Origin: JAFHCF01 sp048497495 | GTDB lineage: Bacteria > Pseudomonadota > Alphaproteobacteria > Rhizobiales > Ancalomicrobiaceae | Length of the DNA: 6,061 bases | Reading direction: 5' to 3' | Assembly: GCA_048497495.1 (NCBI GenBank) | Contig: JAFHCF010000253.1 | Location: 1-6,061, forward strand | Shown here: positions 1-5,872 of the stretch, one piece after another | Numbering within the stretch: the first letter of the stretch is position 1 | Layout: every line of letters starts with the position of its first letter | Notes under the pieces: model-generated | What the model was told of the DNA's origin: nothing | Databases searched by the model: none | Seen by the model: the letters and a program-made list of their open reading frames with translations, nothing else | Translations under genes and position numbers: made by a program

Positions 1-2112
1 GGGGGGGCCGGCTTCTCGATCGGGGTCGCGACCACGCCGTTCTGGCAGTCGCAGATCGGGCTCGCCGCGGGCCTGCTCGGCGCGCTGGTCGTGATCCCCG
101 CCTATACCGCCACCTTGATCCGCAAACTGTCGGAGGCGAAACGTCAGGCCGAGGAGGCGAGCCGCTCCAAGAGCCTCTTCCTCGCCAGCATCAGCCACGA
201 ATTGCGGACACCGCTCAACGCCATCATCGGACTGAGCGATCTCCTCGCCGGGTCGCGTCCGGTGGGCGAGGAGCGGGAGATGATCGACACCATCGGCCGA
301 TCCGGACGTTCGCTGCTGTCGCTGATCAACGCGCTGCTCGACTTTTCGCGGATCGAGGCCGGTAAGGTCGAGGTGAAGTCGGAAGTCGTCGATCTGCCGG
401 CATTGTTGCGGCAGGTCCGCGAGATCGTCGATGTCATGGCGCGCACCAAGGGCGTGCGGGTGGCGCTCCACGTCACCGCGCGCACACCGCGCCGGATCGT
501 CACCGACCGACGCCAACTCGAGGAGATCCTGATCAATCTGGCCGGCAATGCGGTGAAGTTCACCTCGGCCGGGCTTGTGCTCATCGACGTCGACGTCGAG
601 ACGACCGAGGAGGGCACGCAACTCGCCGTCTCGGTCAGCGACACCGGCATCGGCATCGCGCGGGAATCGCTGGCGCGAATCTTCGAGAGCTTCACCCAGG
701 CCGACGGCACGATCATCGACCGTTTCGGTGGCACCGGTCTCGGTCTTGCGATCGTCAAACAACTGGTCGATCTGCACGGCGGCGAGATCGGCGTCGTCAG
801 CACGCCGGGAGAGGGCAGCACCTTCTCGTTCCATTTCGCCGTCGGAACCTCCGCGGCCCCGGCCCCGGCGGAGGCACTGCCGCCGATGGTCCTGCTCGCC
901 CGCCGGGAACAGCGGCTCGATGGCCTCGCCGCGCCTCTGCTGCACGGTCGTGACGTCGCCGAAGCGCGCCGGCACATCGCCGAGCTGAAGGCACGTGGAC
1001 AACGCCGACCGATCGTTCTGGTCGCCGCGGGAGATGCCGAGGACACTTTCGAAGACATCGCCGAGGCCCTGCTCGAGGGCGCGGCTCCGGATGAGCCCTG
1101 CCTCGTCCTGTGGCATCGCACGCCGCCGACCGAGCCGTTGCCCGTTGCTCTCCGACGGCTCTACACCACCGATATCGACACGACCTCCCGGTCGGCGCTC
1201 GAAACGGTGGCGATGGTCGTCTCGCTCGCGTCCGAACAGGCGTCCTCGCCGAAGGACACCGTCGTGGCGAAGCGCCGGCTGTCGATCCTGGTCGCCGACG
1301 ACAACAAGTCGAACCAGATGGTGATCGGCAAGATCCTGGAGCGGGCCGGACACAGTGTCGAGGTGGTGGACAACGGCGAGGCGGCGGTCGACCGGATGCT
1401 CGTCGAGCCCTTCGATCTGGTTCTGATGGACGTCAACATGCCGGTGATGAACGGCATCGCGGCGACCAAGTTCTATCATTTCGCCGCTCTCGGTCACCGT
1501 CCCGTACCGATCGTGGCGCTGACCGCCGATGCGACGGCGGAAGCGGAGATTCGCTGCAGGGAGGCCGGGATGGCCGCCTGTCTGACCAAGCCGATCGAGC
1601 CGAGCGAACTGATCGCGGCGATCGACGCCCTGGTCGGCGATGCCGCGCCCCGGACCCTTCCGGGCGTCCCGGCGCCGACCGAATCGAGCGACGCCGAGGT
1701 GACGGCGACCGTGACGGCCCCCGCAATCGACGACGACAAGTTGGCCGATCTGGAAGCACTGGGTGGACGCGACTTCGTCGACGAGCTGATCACGACCTTC
1801 GCCGACGAGGCGGTCGCGGCCCTACGGGCCCTGAGCGAAGCCGTGGCGGACGAGGACGTCGTCGCATTCCGCAATCATGCCCATGCGCTGCGCAGCGGGG
1901 CGGCGAACATCGGCGCGCTCCGAGTCTACCGGATGTGCCTGGACTGGCGGCAGATCGACGCTCGCGAACTGGCGATCGAGGGCGAGCACCACCTGCGCGA
2001 TCTGGAGCGGGAATTCGCCGCGATTCACACCGCCATCGGTCAGCGTGACGGCGAGGTGCCGAGACTCTCGGATCGCTCGACCGCGAGGCTCGCCGACAAA
2101 CGCCGGGCCTGA
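1..2112 (+). CDS. rpfC: RpfC-type hybrid sensor histidine kinase (5' end outside window)
   Basis: Inner-membrane sensor kinase of the DSF quorum-sensing system. In the known family it senses DSF, relays phosphate His-Asp-His to RpfG, and restrains RpfF. The frame is open from base 1, so the GTG at base 91 is not the true start. Counting codons from base 1, residues 14-37 form the last membrane helix, followed by a charged linker. Next comes the H-box SHELRTPLNAIIG with His66, then the N-box (Asn183), G1 DTGIGI (Asp214) and G2 GGTGLGLA (243-250). Residues about 285-415 look like a degenerate receiver. The true receiver is at about 428-545, with acidic pair Asp433/434, phospho-acceptor Asp477 in LMDVNMPVMNG, Thr508 and Lys530. 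A C-terminal Hpt domain carries His628 in HALRSGAANIGA. All relay residues are intact. The convergent rpfF supports RpfC over a generic BarA-like hybrid kinase. Upstream membrane helices lie outside the window. Confidence 0.88.
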   Translation, partial: GGAGFSIGVATTPFWQSQIGLAAGLLGALVVIPAYTATLIRKLSEAKRQAEEASRSKSLFLASISHELRTPLNAIIGLSDLLAGSRPVGEEREMIDTIGRSGRSLLSLINALLDFSRIEAGKVEVKSEVVDLPALLRQVREIVDVMARTKGVRVALHVTARTPRRIVTDRRQLEEILINLAGNAVKFTSAGLVLIDVDVETTEEGTQLAVSVSDTGIGIARESLARIFESFTQADGTIIDRFGGTGLGLAIVKQLVDLHGGEIGVVSTPGEGSTFSFHFAVGTSAAPAPAEALPPMVLLARREQRLDGLAAPLLHGRDVAEARRHIAELKARGQRRPIVLVAAGDAEDTFEDIAEALLEGAAPDEPCLVLWHRTPPTEPLPVALRRLYTTDIDTTSRSALETVAMVVSLASEQASSPKDTVVAKRRLSILVADDNKSNQMVIGKILERAGHSVEVVDNGEAAVDRMLVEPFDLVLMDVNMPVMNGIAATKFYHFAALGHRPVPIVALTADATAEAEIRCREAGMAACLTKPIEPSELIAAIDALVGDAAPRTLPGVPAPTESSDAEVTATVTAPAIDDDKLADLEALGGRDFVDELITTFADEAVAALRALSEAVADEDVVAFRNHAHALRSGAANIGALRVYRMCLDWRQIDARELAIEGEHHLRDLEREFAAIHTAIGQRDGEVPRLSDRSTARLADKRRA

Positions 2113-3092
2113 GCGCCACGCAGCCGATCGATCCGCCGCAGGTCGCCGTCCTCCAGTTTCATCGCCGTCTCGACCCAGAGGTCGGTGATCTCGCGCAGTT
2201 CCTCATAGGGGAGCGGTTGGACGCGACGGCCGACTTCGCGCAACATCCGTTGGACGGCGTGGCGTCGACCGTTGCGGGCGATGTACTCGCGCACCGCCGC
2301 CTCTCCCTTGCCGTCCTCGACGACGACGTCGACGAGACCCATCTCGTGCAGTTCGGCGGCGGTGTAGATGCGCCCGCCGAGGATCATGCGTTCGGCGCGC
2401 GCCGGGTCGAGACGGCGCGAAAGGAAGCTGTAGGCGCCCATTCCCGGAAACAGATTGAACAGAATCTCGGGCAACCCGAACTTGGCGCTACTCTCGGCGA
2501 TGATCACGTCGGAGGCCATGGCGGCCTCGAACCCGCCGCCGAGCGCGTCGCCCTGGACCAGCGAGATCAGGATGATCGGCAGACCGAAACTGATCGAAGA
2601 CGTGTAGACGAGATCGATGCAGTCATAGGCGTAGCGCCTGAGGCCCTCGCGGTCGCCGCGACGGATCTGGTCGGCGAAGAGCCCGAGATCGCCGCCGAGA
2701 TTGAAGATCTGGGGCAGCCGCGATCCATTGATGAGATAGCGGATCGGTGGGGCATCCGGATTGCGTCGGAACAACTCCCGTATCTTGCCGCGCAGGTCGC
2801 TCATTTCCGCCAGGAGAGCCGGCGTGTAACTCGGCGCCCCCCGCGGCTTCATGAAGTACCAGAGGATCTGCTCCCCGGCCTCCATCCGCACCTCGAGTTC
2901 GCGGTAGTTCGTCGCCGGGAAGGTGAGTTCGAGCGGCAGGGAATCCGCGCTCGGTGGCGGCGATCCGATCGATCTGGATGCGGCGATCGAGCCCCGGGGA
3001 GACGCGGAAGCGGATGCCGCCGCCTCGGCTGGCTTCGCCGACGCGGCCACGTCCGTCGGTTCGAGAGTCGGCAGATCGATCATACGTTTCAT
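2040..3092 (-). CDS. rpfF: DSF synthase RpfF (crotonase-fold enoyl-CoA hydratase/thioesterase)
   Basis: Cytoplasmic enzyme that, in the known family, dehydrates 3-hydroxyacyl-ACP and cleaves the thioester to release cis-2-unsaturated fatty acid signals. From the chosen ATG it has 350 residues, against about 289 for Xanthomonas RpfF. Residues about 10-55 are a low-complexity Ala/Ser/Pro-rich extension, and the crotonase fold begins near residue 60. The hallmark block reads GDALGGGFEAAMASDVI and then FGLPEILFNLFPGMGAY. Glu189 and Glu209 are 20 residues apart, the same spacing as the two catalytic glutamates of RpfF. This sequence distinguishes RpfF from ordinary enoyl-CoA hydratases. The start is uncertain: in-frame ATGs lie at 3140, 3122, 3092 and 3083, and none has a convincing Shine-Dalgarno. 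I chose 3092; 3083 is equally possible. The frame stays open upstream to 3335, but that part looks non-coding. The gene is convergent with rpfC, and the stop lies inside the rpfC frame. Confidence 0.87.
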   Translation of the reverse strand: MKRMIDLPTLEPTDVAASAKPAEAAASASASPRGSIAASRSIGSPPPSADSLPLELTFPATNYRELEVRMEAGEQILWYFMKPRGAPSYTPALLAEMSDLRGKIRELFRRNPDAPPIRYLINGSRLPQIFNLGGDLGLFADQIRRGDREGLRRYAYDCIDLVYTSSISFGLPIILISLVQGDALGGGFEAAMASDVIIAESSAKFGLPEILFNLFPGMGAYSFLSRRLDPARAERMILGGRIYTAAELHEMGLVDVVVEDGKGEAAVREYIARNGRRHAVQRMLREVGRRVQPLPYEELREITDLWVETAMKLEDGDLRRIDRLRGAQARRLSASLAVERSESLGTSPSR

Positions 3093-3170
3093 CCCAACCC
3101 ATGAGAGGTGGCTCCGGTCCATTCTACAAGAAGTCGACATCTCCGACAGGGCGGAATGAGGGCGACCAAG

Positions 3171-3202
3171 TAAAAAATAGTTTCTGCTGACATATACATG
3201 TC
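3171..3202 (-). promoter_or_regulatory. Candidate rpfF promoter/operator region
   Basis: This is the only AT-rich pocket upstream of rpfF. On the minus strand it reads CTATTTTTTA, which could supply a weak -10 (TATTTT at 3179-3174), but no good -35 is seen at the right distance. Immediately upstream is an inverted repeat GACAT-N4-ATGTC (3189-3202) that could be an operator. Placement about 100 bases ahead of the rpfF start supports a promoter role. No regulator can be named. Confidence 0.3.
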
Positions 3203-3362
3203 GCTCGGATCGATCTCGGCGCGCATCCCGTCGGGTGGTGTGGAGGCGATCGCCGAGAGGAGGCCATCGGCGATCTCGTGCGCGAGCCGAAGGCCGGCGA
3301 GGCCAGATGGCGGCCTTCGCCTTCGAGTGGAACAAGCGGTCGGCTTCGCCGGATTCCGCAGG

Positions 3363-3392
3363 CTCCCTCTCGCGGAGAGAACGGAGAGGGAG
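3363..3392. repeat. Inverted repeat with 9-bp perfect arms
   Basis: Arms CTCCCTCTC (3363-3371) and GAGAGGGAG (3384-3392) flank a 12-base loop. A competing inner hairpin CTCTC-GCG-GAGAG (3367-3379) uses the same left arm. No T-run follows on either strand, so it is not a typical intrinsic terminator. Palindromes of the CCCTCTCC...GGAGAGGG type occur as dispersed intergenic repeats in alphaproteobacteria, so a REP-like element is possible. Whether it recurs in this genome cannot be told from the window. Confidence 0.5.
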
Positions 3393-3409
3393 AAGGGATT
3401 CGAACCCTC
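3393..3409 (-). other. tRNA T-arm-like remnant
   Basis: The minus strand reads GAGGGTTCGAATCCCTT, the shape of a tRNA T-stem and T-loop (five-base stem, TTCGAAT loop). Neither a matching acceptor 5' strand nor a canonical D-arm or anticodon arm is found in the 90 bases upstream on that strand, so this is not a full tRNA gene. It may be a remnant left by an element that integrated at a tRNA 3' end, or chance. Confidence 0.3.
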
Positions 3410-3475
3410 GGCGGCTCGGCGCGGAGGTATGCCGACGATCCGAGGTTCAGCCCATCGAAGGCCGGACGGACGCGC

Positions 3476-3499
3476 CCGCCCGTTCTCGACCCCGGGCGG
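3476..3499 (-). terminator. GC hairpin right after the propeller stop
   Basis: Arms CCGCCCG (3476-3482) and CGGGCGG (3493-3499) enclose a 10-base loop and begin two bases past the TGA of the propeller gene (minus-strand sense). The arms are entirely G and C, but there is no following T-run on the minus strand. It could be a weak or factor-assisted terminator or a 3'-end-protecting stem for the two-gene transcript. Confidence 0.35.
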
Positions 3500-3500
3500 C

Positions 3501-4583
3501 TCACACCACCGTCAGACGCAGGATTTCCCCGCCGTTGGTTCCGACCAGAACCGAGCCGTCCGGCTCTGGAACGACGAACGGCCGAAGCGGCAGTGAAATC
3601 GCCGAGCGATTGGTCTCCCTGCCCGTCTCGATGTCGAGGACGTGCAGGACGTTGTCCATCGCCAGCGCATAGAGGCGGCCGTCGGCGGTCGTCAATTCCG
3701 CCATCAGCGGCCCCCAGTTGCCGCTGTTCGCACCATAGTCGGTCGTACGGTGCCGCCACCGTTGACCACCGGTCCGCGCATCGATGGCGTAGATCCAGCC
3801 GGTCGGGGACCACAGATAGGCGACGTCGCCGGCGACATGGTGGGAATTGATGAAATTGCCGGCGTTGAAACGCCACAACACCGCGCCGTTCCGCGGGTCG
3901 ATGCCGTAGAGGAGTTCCTTGTAGCTGCCGGCGACCACGACGCCGCCGCCGAAATGCAGTTGCCGCAGATACTGCCACTCCGCCATGCGGTCGCTCTGCC
4001 ACACCAGCCGCCCCTCACGGGACGACAGCGCGTAGAGCCGGCCGTCTCCCGGCCCGGCGAAGACCATCCCGTCGACATGGAGGGGGGCGTAGCTGGCCAG
4101 CGTGTCCGCCACTCCGGCGAAGTGCCACAGGTGCCGCCCGGTCGCCGCCTCCAGCGCGACGATCCTGTGCCCATCGCCGAAGAAGAGGATACCCTCCGCC
4201 AGCGTCGGTACGCCGGTCTGGACTTCGGCGGTGTAGGTCCACAGCCGCCGACCGTCGCGCCGGTCCCAAGCCGACAGGGCCTGACCGCTGCCGCAGACGA
4301 CGACGTCACCGTCGCAACGCGGCCGAAAGACGGCCCCGGGCGAATCGAGCGGCATTTGCCAGTGGAACGCCCCCGGTTGCCGCAAATTCAGCGATCCGAT
4401 CCGGCTTTCCCCCGCGAACAGCAGACCGTCACCGACCAGCGTCGCCGGCGTCGATCGACGATTGCCGGTGACCCAGCGCCCGACGATCGGCGGCGGCGAG
4501 GTGGGGCCGGCGAAAGCCATCTCCGCCGGTCCCAACAACACCCCGGACGCGATCATCCCGAGGAAGTCGCGCCGTGATCGCAT
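3501..4583 (-). CDS. Tat-exported PQQ-like beta-propeller protein
   Basis: Predicted periplasmic beta-propeller of 360 residues. Residues 1-25 are a Tat signal peptide with the twin-arginine motif SRRDFLG, then a hydrophobic stretch ending AFA. The mature part carries repeated PQQ-like blades of the form G-x-hYALDxxTGxxxW: LSAWDRRDGRRLW, IVALEAATGRHLW, LYALSSREGRLVW, LYGIDPRNGAVLW, IYAIDARTGGQRW and LHVLDIETGRE without the Trp, plus terminal strands, so about seven blades. True PQQ alcohol dehydrogenases are longer (about 550-600 residues, eight blades) and carry a vicinal Cys pair; only two Cys, eight residues apart, are seen here. Cofactor binding is therefore doubtful. The Tat signal suggests folding before export. 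The start is well supported: GAGGTG (4595-4590) precedes it by six bases, and it fuses with the cytochrome stop as TGATG. A BamB-like scaffold is the alternative; no lipobox is seen. Confidence 0.85.
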   Translation of the reverse strand: MRSRRDFLGMIASGVLLGPAEMAFAGPTSPPPIVGRWVTGNRRSTPATLVGDGLLFAGESRIGSLNLRQPGAFHWQMPLDSPGAVFRPRCDGDVVVCGSGQALSAWDRRDGRRLWTYTAEVQTGVPTLAEGILFFGDGHRIVALEAATGRHLWHFAGVADTLASYAPLHVDGMVFAGPGDGRLYALSSREGRLVWQSDRMAEWQYLRQLHFGGGVVVAGSYKELLYGIDPRNGAVLWRFNAGNFINSHHVAGDVAYLWSPTGWIYAIDARTGGQRWRHRTTDYGANSGNWGPLMAELTTADGRLYALAMDNVLHVLDIETGRETNRSAISLPLRPFVVPEPDGSVLVGTNGGEILRLTVV

Positions 4584-5491
4584 CAATCGCACCTCGCGCC
4601 CTGCTGGACCCAGCGCAGCAGGATCTGCGTGTTGGGATGATCGCGGTCCTCGGTCGGGCTGATGCCCGGCGGCATGCGATCCTCGGTGAGGTGCTGGAAG
4701 ACGCCGCTGGTCTCCGGGCTGCCGGGAATGATCACCTTGGTTGCGTTGGCGACGCCCTTGGCCACCGAATCCGCTCCGAGCATGATGCCCTTGTACGTGG
4801 ACAGGTCGAGTTCGTGGAAGCTGGGAGGTTCCTGATTCGACATGTGGCATCCGGTGCACGCCGGCGTGTCCTGCGCGAACATGTTGTCCTTCGCGAACAG
4901 CGGAAGAACGTTCTTCTTGAAGTTTTCGCCGTCCTTGGCGCCGTCGGCGATCCAGGCGCGAATGATGGCGATCGGCTTGCTGTCGAGCGGCACGTTGAAG
5001 GCGATGCCCAACGGCATGCGGTTGTTGCGCATACGCCGCCCGAGGACCTCCTTCTTGGCGTCGCTTCCCGGCGTGAACAGTTTGCGGGCCGGCTCTTCGG
5101 TGGATCCGGCGATGATGCCGGCGCAGCTCGACAGATCGAGACCACGATAGCTCTGCTCCGGGTCGCCCGAAGAATGGCAGATCACGCAGGCCGGGCCCGG
5201 GCCGAACGCGTTCGGTGTGCGCATCAGTGTCGCGATGTAATCGTAATGAATTGGAATATTGCGTTTTAGGATCAATTCCGAAACAGCGGCGTGATCGCCC
5301 TCGGCTTTGATCTTTCCAGCCTGCAATTCTTCCATATATGATTTCGCTATACTCTTTTTTCTCTTCTTATGTTCTTCTTCTTCTTTTCTCTCATCCGCGG
5401 AAACAGAGAGTGTTCCCGGTATGAAAGTAGCCGCGAGTAACGTCATACCGAATGCCGACGCCAAGGCGATGGTCGTTTTGGTCACTGACAT
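4583..5491 (-). CDS. Periplasmic di-haem c-type cytochrome
   Basis: Predicted exported electron carrier of 302 residues. Residues 1-32 form a Sec signal peptide ending SVSA. A very charged Lys/Glu-rich segment (about 33-50) follows. Two related haem modules come next. Module one has CVICH (Cys102, Cys105, His106), then LDLSS, NRMPLG (Met159, likely sixth ligand) and the ending AWIADGA. Module two has CTGCH (Cys212, Cys215, His216), then LDLST, IPGSPETS, DRMPPG (Met273) and RWVQQGA. The LDL...PG.PE.S...MPP...W...GA pattern matches the planctomycete-type cytochrome c domain family, so the protein appears to be an internal duplication. GGGGGAA lies seven bases before the chosen ATG; an upstream in-frame ATG at 5536 would add a basic tail ahead of the signal and is less likely. 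It is first of a two-gene operon with the propeller. The 5' quarter of the gene is AT-rich, unlike the rest. Confidence 0.85.
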   Translation of the reverse strand: MSVTKTTIALASAFGMTLLAATFIPGTLSVSADERKEEEEHKKRKKSIAKSYMEELQAGKIKAEGDHAAVSELILKRNIPIHYDYIATLMRTPNAFGPGPACVICHSSGDPEQSYRGLDLSSCAGIIAGSTEEPARKLFTPGSDAKKEVLGRRMRNNRMPLGIAFNVPLDSKPIAIIRAWIADGAKDGENFKKNVLPLFAKDNMFAQDTPACTGCHMSNQEPPSFHELDLSTYKGIMLGADSVAKGVANATKVIIPGSPETSGVFQHLTEDRMPPGISPTEDRDHPNTQILLRWVQQGARCD

Positions 5492-5498
5492 GCTTTCG

Positions 5499-5505
5499 TT
5501 CCCCC
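5499..5505 (-). promoter_or_regulatory. Ribosome binding site of the cytochrome gene
   Basis: GGGGGAA on the minus strand, seven bases before the ATG at 5491. It decides between this start and the in-frame ATG at 5536. Confidence 0.55.
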
Positions 5506-5583
5506 GTATTCTTTTCTTTTTATTTCGCGATTTCAATTCCCGACCGAGTCGAGCGAGGGATCGTCACCCCACCAGACGTGTCG

Positions 5584-5610
5584 CTTCCCGTGAGCCCCGA
5601 TAATGGGAAG
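5584..5610. repeat. Inverted repeat CTTCCC-N15-GGGAAG
   Basis: Perfect six-base arms (5584-5589 and 5605-5610) lie about 95-120 bases ahead of the cytochrome start. It could form a stem in the leader RNA or be a regulator site. Six-base arms can arise by chance. Confidence 0.3.
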
Positions 5611-5650
5611 ACCGAAACTCTAACCGATTGTAATTTTGATGAAAATGATT

Positions 5651-5670
5651 TTTTAAGCGATTTTAAGCGA
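5651..5670. repeat. Tandem 10-bp direct repeat
   Basis: Two exact, adjacent copies of TTTTAAGCGA, followed by a partial third start (TTT). A 10-bp period matches one helical turn, so both copies would face the same side of DNA, as in binding-site arrays. It lies in the AT-rich island upstream of both divergent units. Confidence 0.55.
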
Positions 5671-5683
5671 TTTCAGAGTTGCA

Positions 5684-5695
5684 AATGATATCATT
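5684..5695. repeat. Perfect 12-bp palindrome AATGATATCATT
   Basis: Self-complementary without a spacer, in the AT-rich island. It suits a dimeric DNA-binding protein, but no family can be named. AT-rich DNA raises the chance rate of such palindromes. Confidence 0.4.
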
Positions 5696-5739
5696 ATCTC
5701 AATAATAATATTACTTGTATCTTTCACGAAGATGTCTGT

Positions 5740-5754
5740 ACATATTTAATATGT
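5740..5754. repeat. 15-bp palindrome ACATATT-T-AATATGT
   Basis: Seven-base perfect arms around one base. It is the best operator-like site in the island and sits 32 bases ahead of the first rightward short frame. Its GACATAT edge on the minus strand also occurs at the palindrome upstream of rpfF (3189-3202), a loose resemblance. Confidence 0.45.
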
Positions 5755-5769
5755 CGATGTGTAATCAAC

Positions 5770-5798
5770 TTTTTATCTGTAAAATATGCAACTATACT
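5770..5798 (+). promoter_or_regulatory. Candidate rightward promoter
   Basis: TATACT (5793-5798) matches five of six bases of the sigma-70 -10 consensus, and TAAAAT (5780-5785) is another five-of-six match. The hexamer 17 bases before TATACT (TTTTTA, 5770-5775) is a poor -35. If TATACT is used, transcription would begin near 5805, inside the first short frame, and only the frame at 5869 and those after it would be expressed from it. Confidence 0.22.
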
Positions 5799-5872
5799 TA
5801 GTACAGGTACGCCAATATGGCGATGAATACGCTGAGGTGATCGCGGCTTCGAAGATCGGCGGTGTCGGATGA
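5786..5872 (+). CDS. Hypothetical 28-residue peptide
   Basis: ATG to TGA, encoding MQLYLVQVRQYGDEYAEVIA and eight more residues. I do not recognise it. The composition (hydrophobic start, balanced charges, no Arg/Pro/Ser shadow bias) looks protein-like, and its stop shares ATGA with the next start, as in phage-type gene chains. Against it: no Shine-Dalgarno precedes the ATG, and a possible -10 lies inside it. It could be a leader peptide or chance. Confidence 0.3.
   Translation: MQLYLVQVRQYGDEYAEVIAASKIGGVG
5810..5822. repeat. Small palindrome CGCCA-ATA-TGGCG
   Basis: Perfect five-base arms at the right edge of the AT-rich island, where composition returns to GC-rich. Close to the possible -10 at 5793-5798, so an operator role is conceivable. 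Short arms make chance likely. Confidence 0.3.

Larger units (their letters stand above)
3093..3500. other. Intergenic region between rpfF and the propeller gene
   Basis: This 408-bp stretch has no convincing gene. Frames open here on both strands are high-GC shadows. Reading along the minus strand it holds a GC hairpin just after the propeller stop (3476-3499), a tRNA T-arm-like 17-mer (3393-3409), a 9-bp inverted repeat (3363-3392), and an AT-rich block with a small palindrome (3171-3202) that is the likely rpfF promoter area. Several imperfect GGCC/GAAGGC self-complementary segments lie between about 3285 and 3330. The mosaic of short inverted repeats suggests decayed dispersed repeats, but this is inference. 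Confidence 0.5.
5492..5785. other. AT-rich divergent intergenic island
   Basis: This 294-bp region separates the minus-strand cytochrome operon from the plus-strand short frames. From about 5615 it is strongly AT-rich, in contrast to the GC-rich DNA on both sides. It should hold the promoter(s) of the cytochrome operon and perhaps of the rightward genes. It contains an inverted repeat CTTCCC/GGGAAG (5584-5610), a tandem 10-mer (5651-5670) and two palindromes (5684-5695, 5740-5754). No strong paired -35/-10 stands out toward the cytochrome gene. No credible ORF is seen inside. Confidence 0.6.

Noticed and set aside
144..1121. 325-codon minus-strand open frame inside rpfC
   Set aside because: Composition is Ser/Arg/Pro-rich noise typical of the antisense of GC-rich genes, and the plus-strand kinase motifs are unambiguous.
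2217..3104. 295-codon plus-strand open frame opposite rpfF
   Set aside because: It mirrors RpfF codon for codon with an Asp/Glu/Arg-rich shadow composition and no recognisable motif.
3385..3475. Full tRNA gene on the minus strand (Ser-like ending)
   Set aside because: Only the T-arm fits. No acceptor 5' strand pairs with the 3' part, and no credible anticodon arm or D-arm is found.
3124..4002. 292-codon minus-strand frame entering the intergenic region
   Set aside because: It is out of frame with the propeller and then runs through repeats. Its RVRIPSPSP segment is the usual false translation of a tRNA T-arm.
3642..4577. 311-codon plus-strand open frame opposite the propeller gene
   Set aside because: Antisense shadow; the minus strand carries a Tat signal and propeller repeats.
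4574..5269. 231-codon plus-strand frame opposite the cytochrome gene
   Set aside because: Antisense shadow of a gene with two CxxCH motifs, signal peptide and Shine-Dalgarno on the minus strand.
5817..5840. Seven-codon frame MAMNTLR as a leader peptide
   Set aside because: Too short, no Shine-Dalgarno and no attenuator structure after it; chance is enough.
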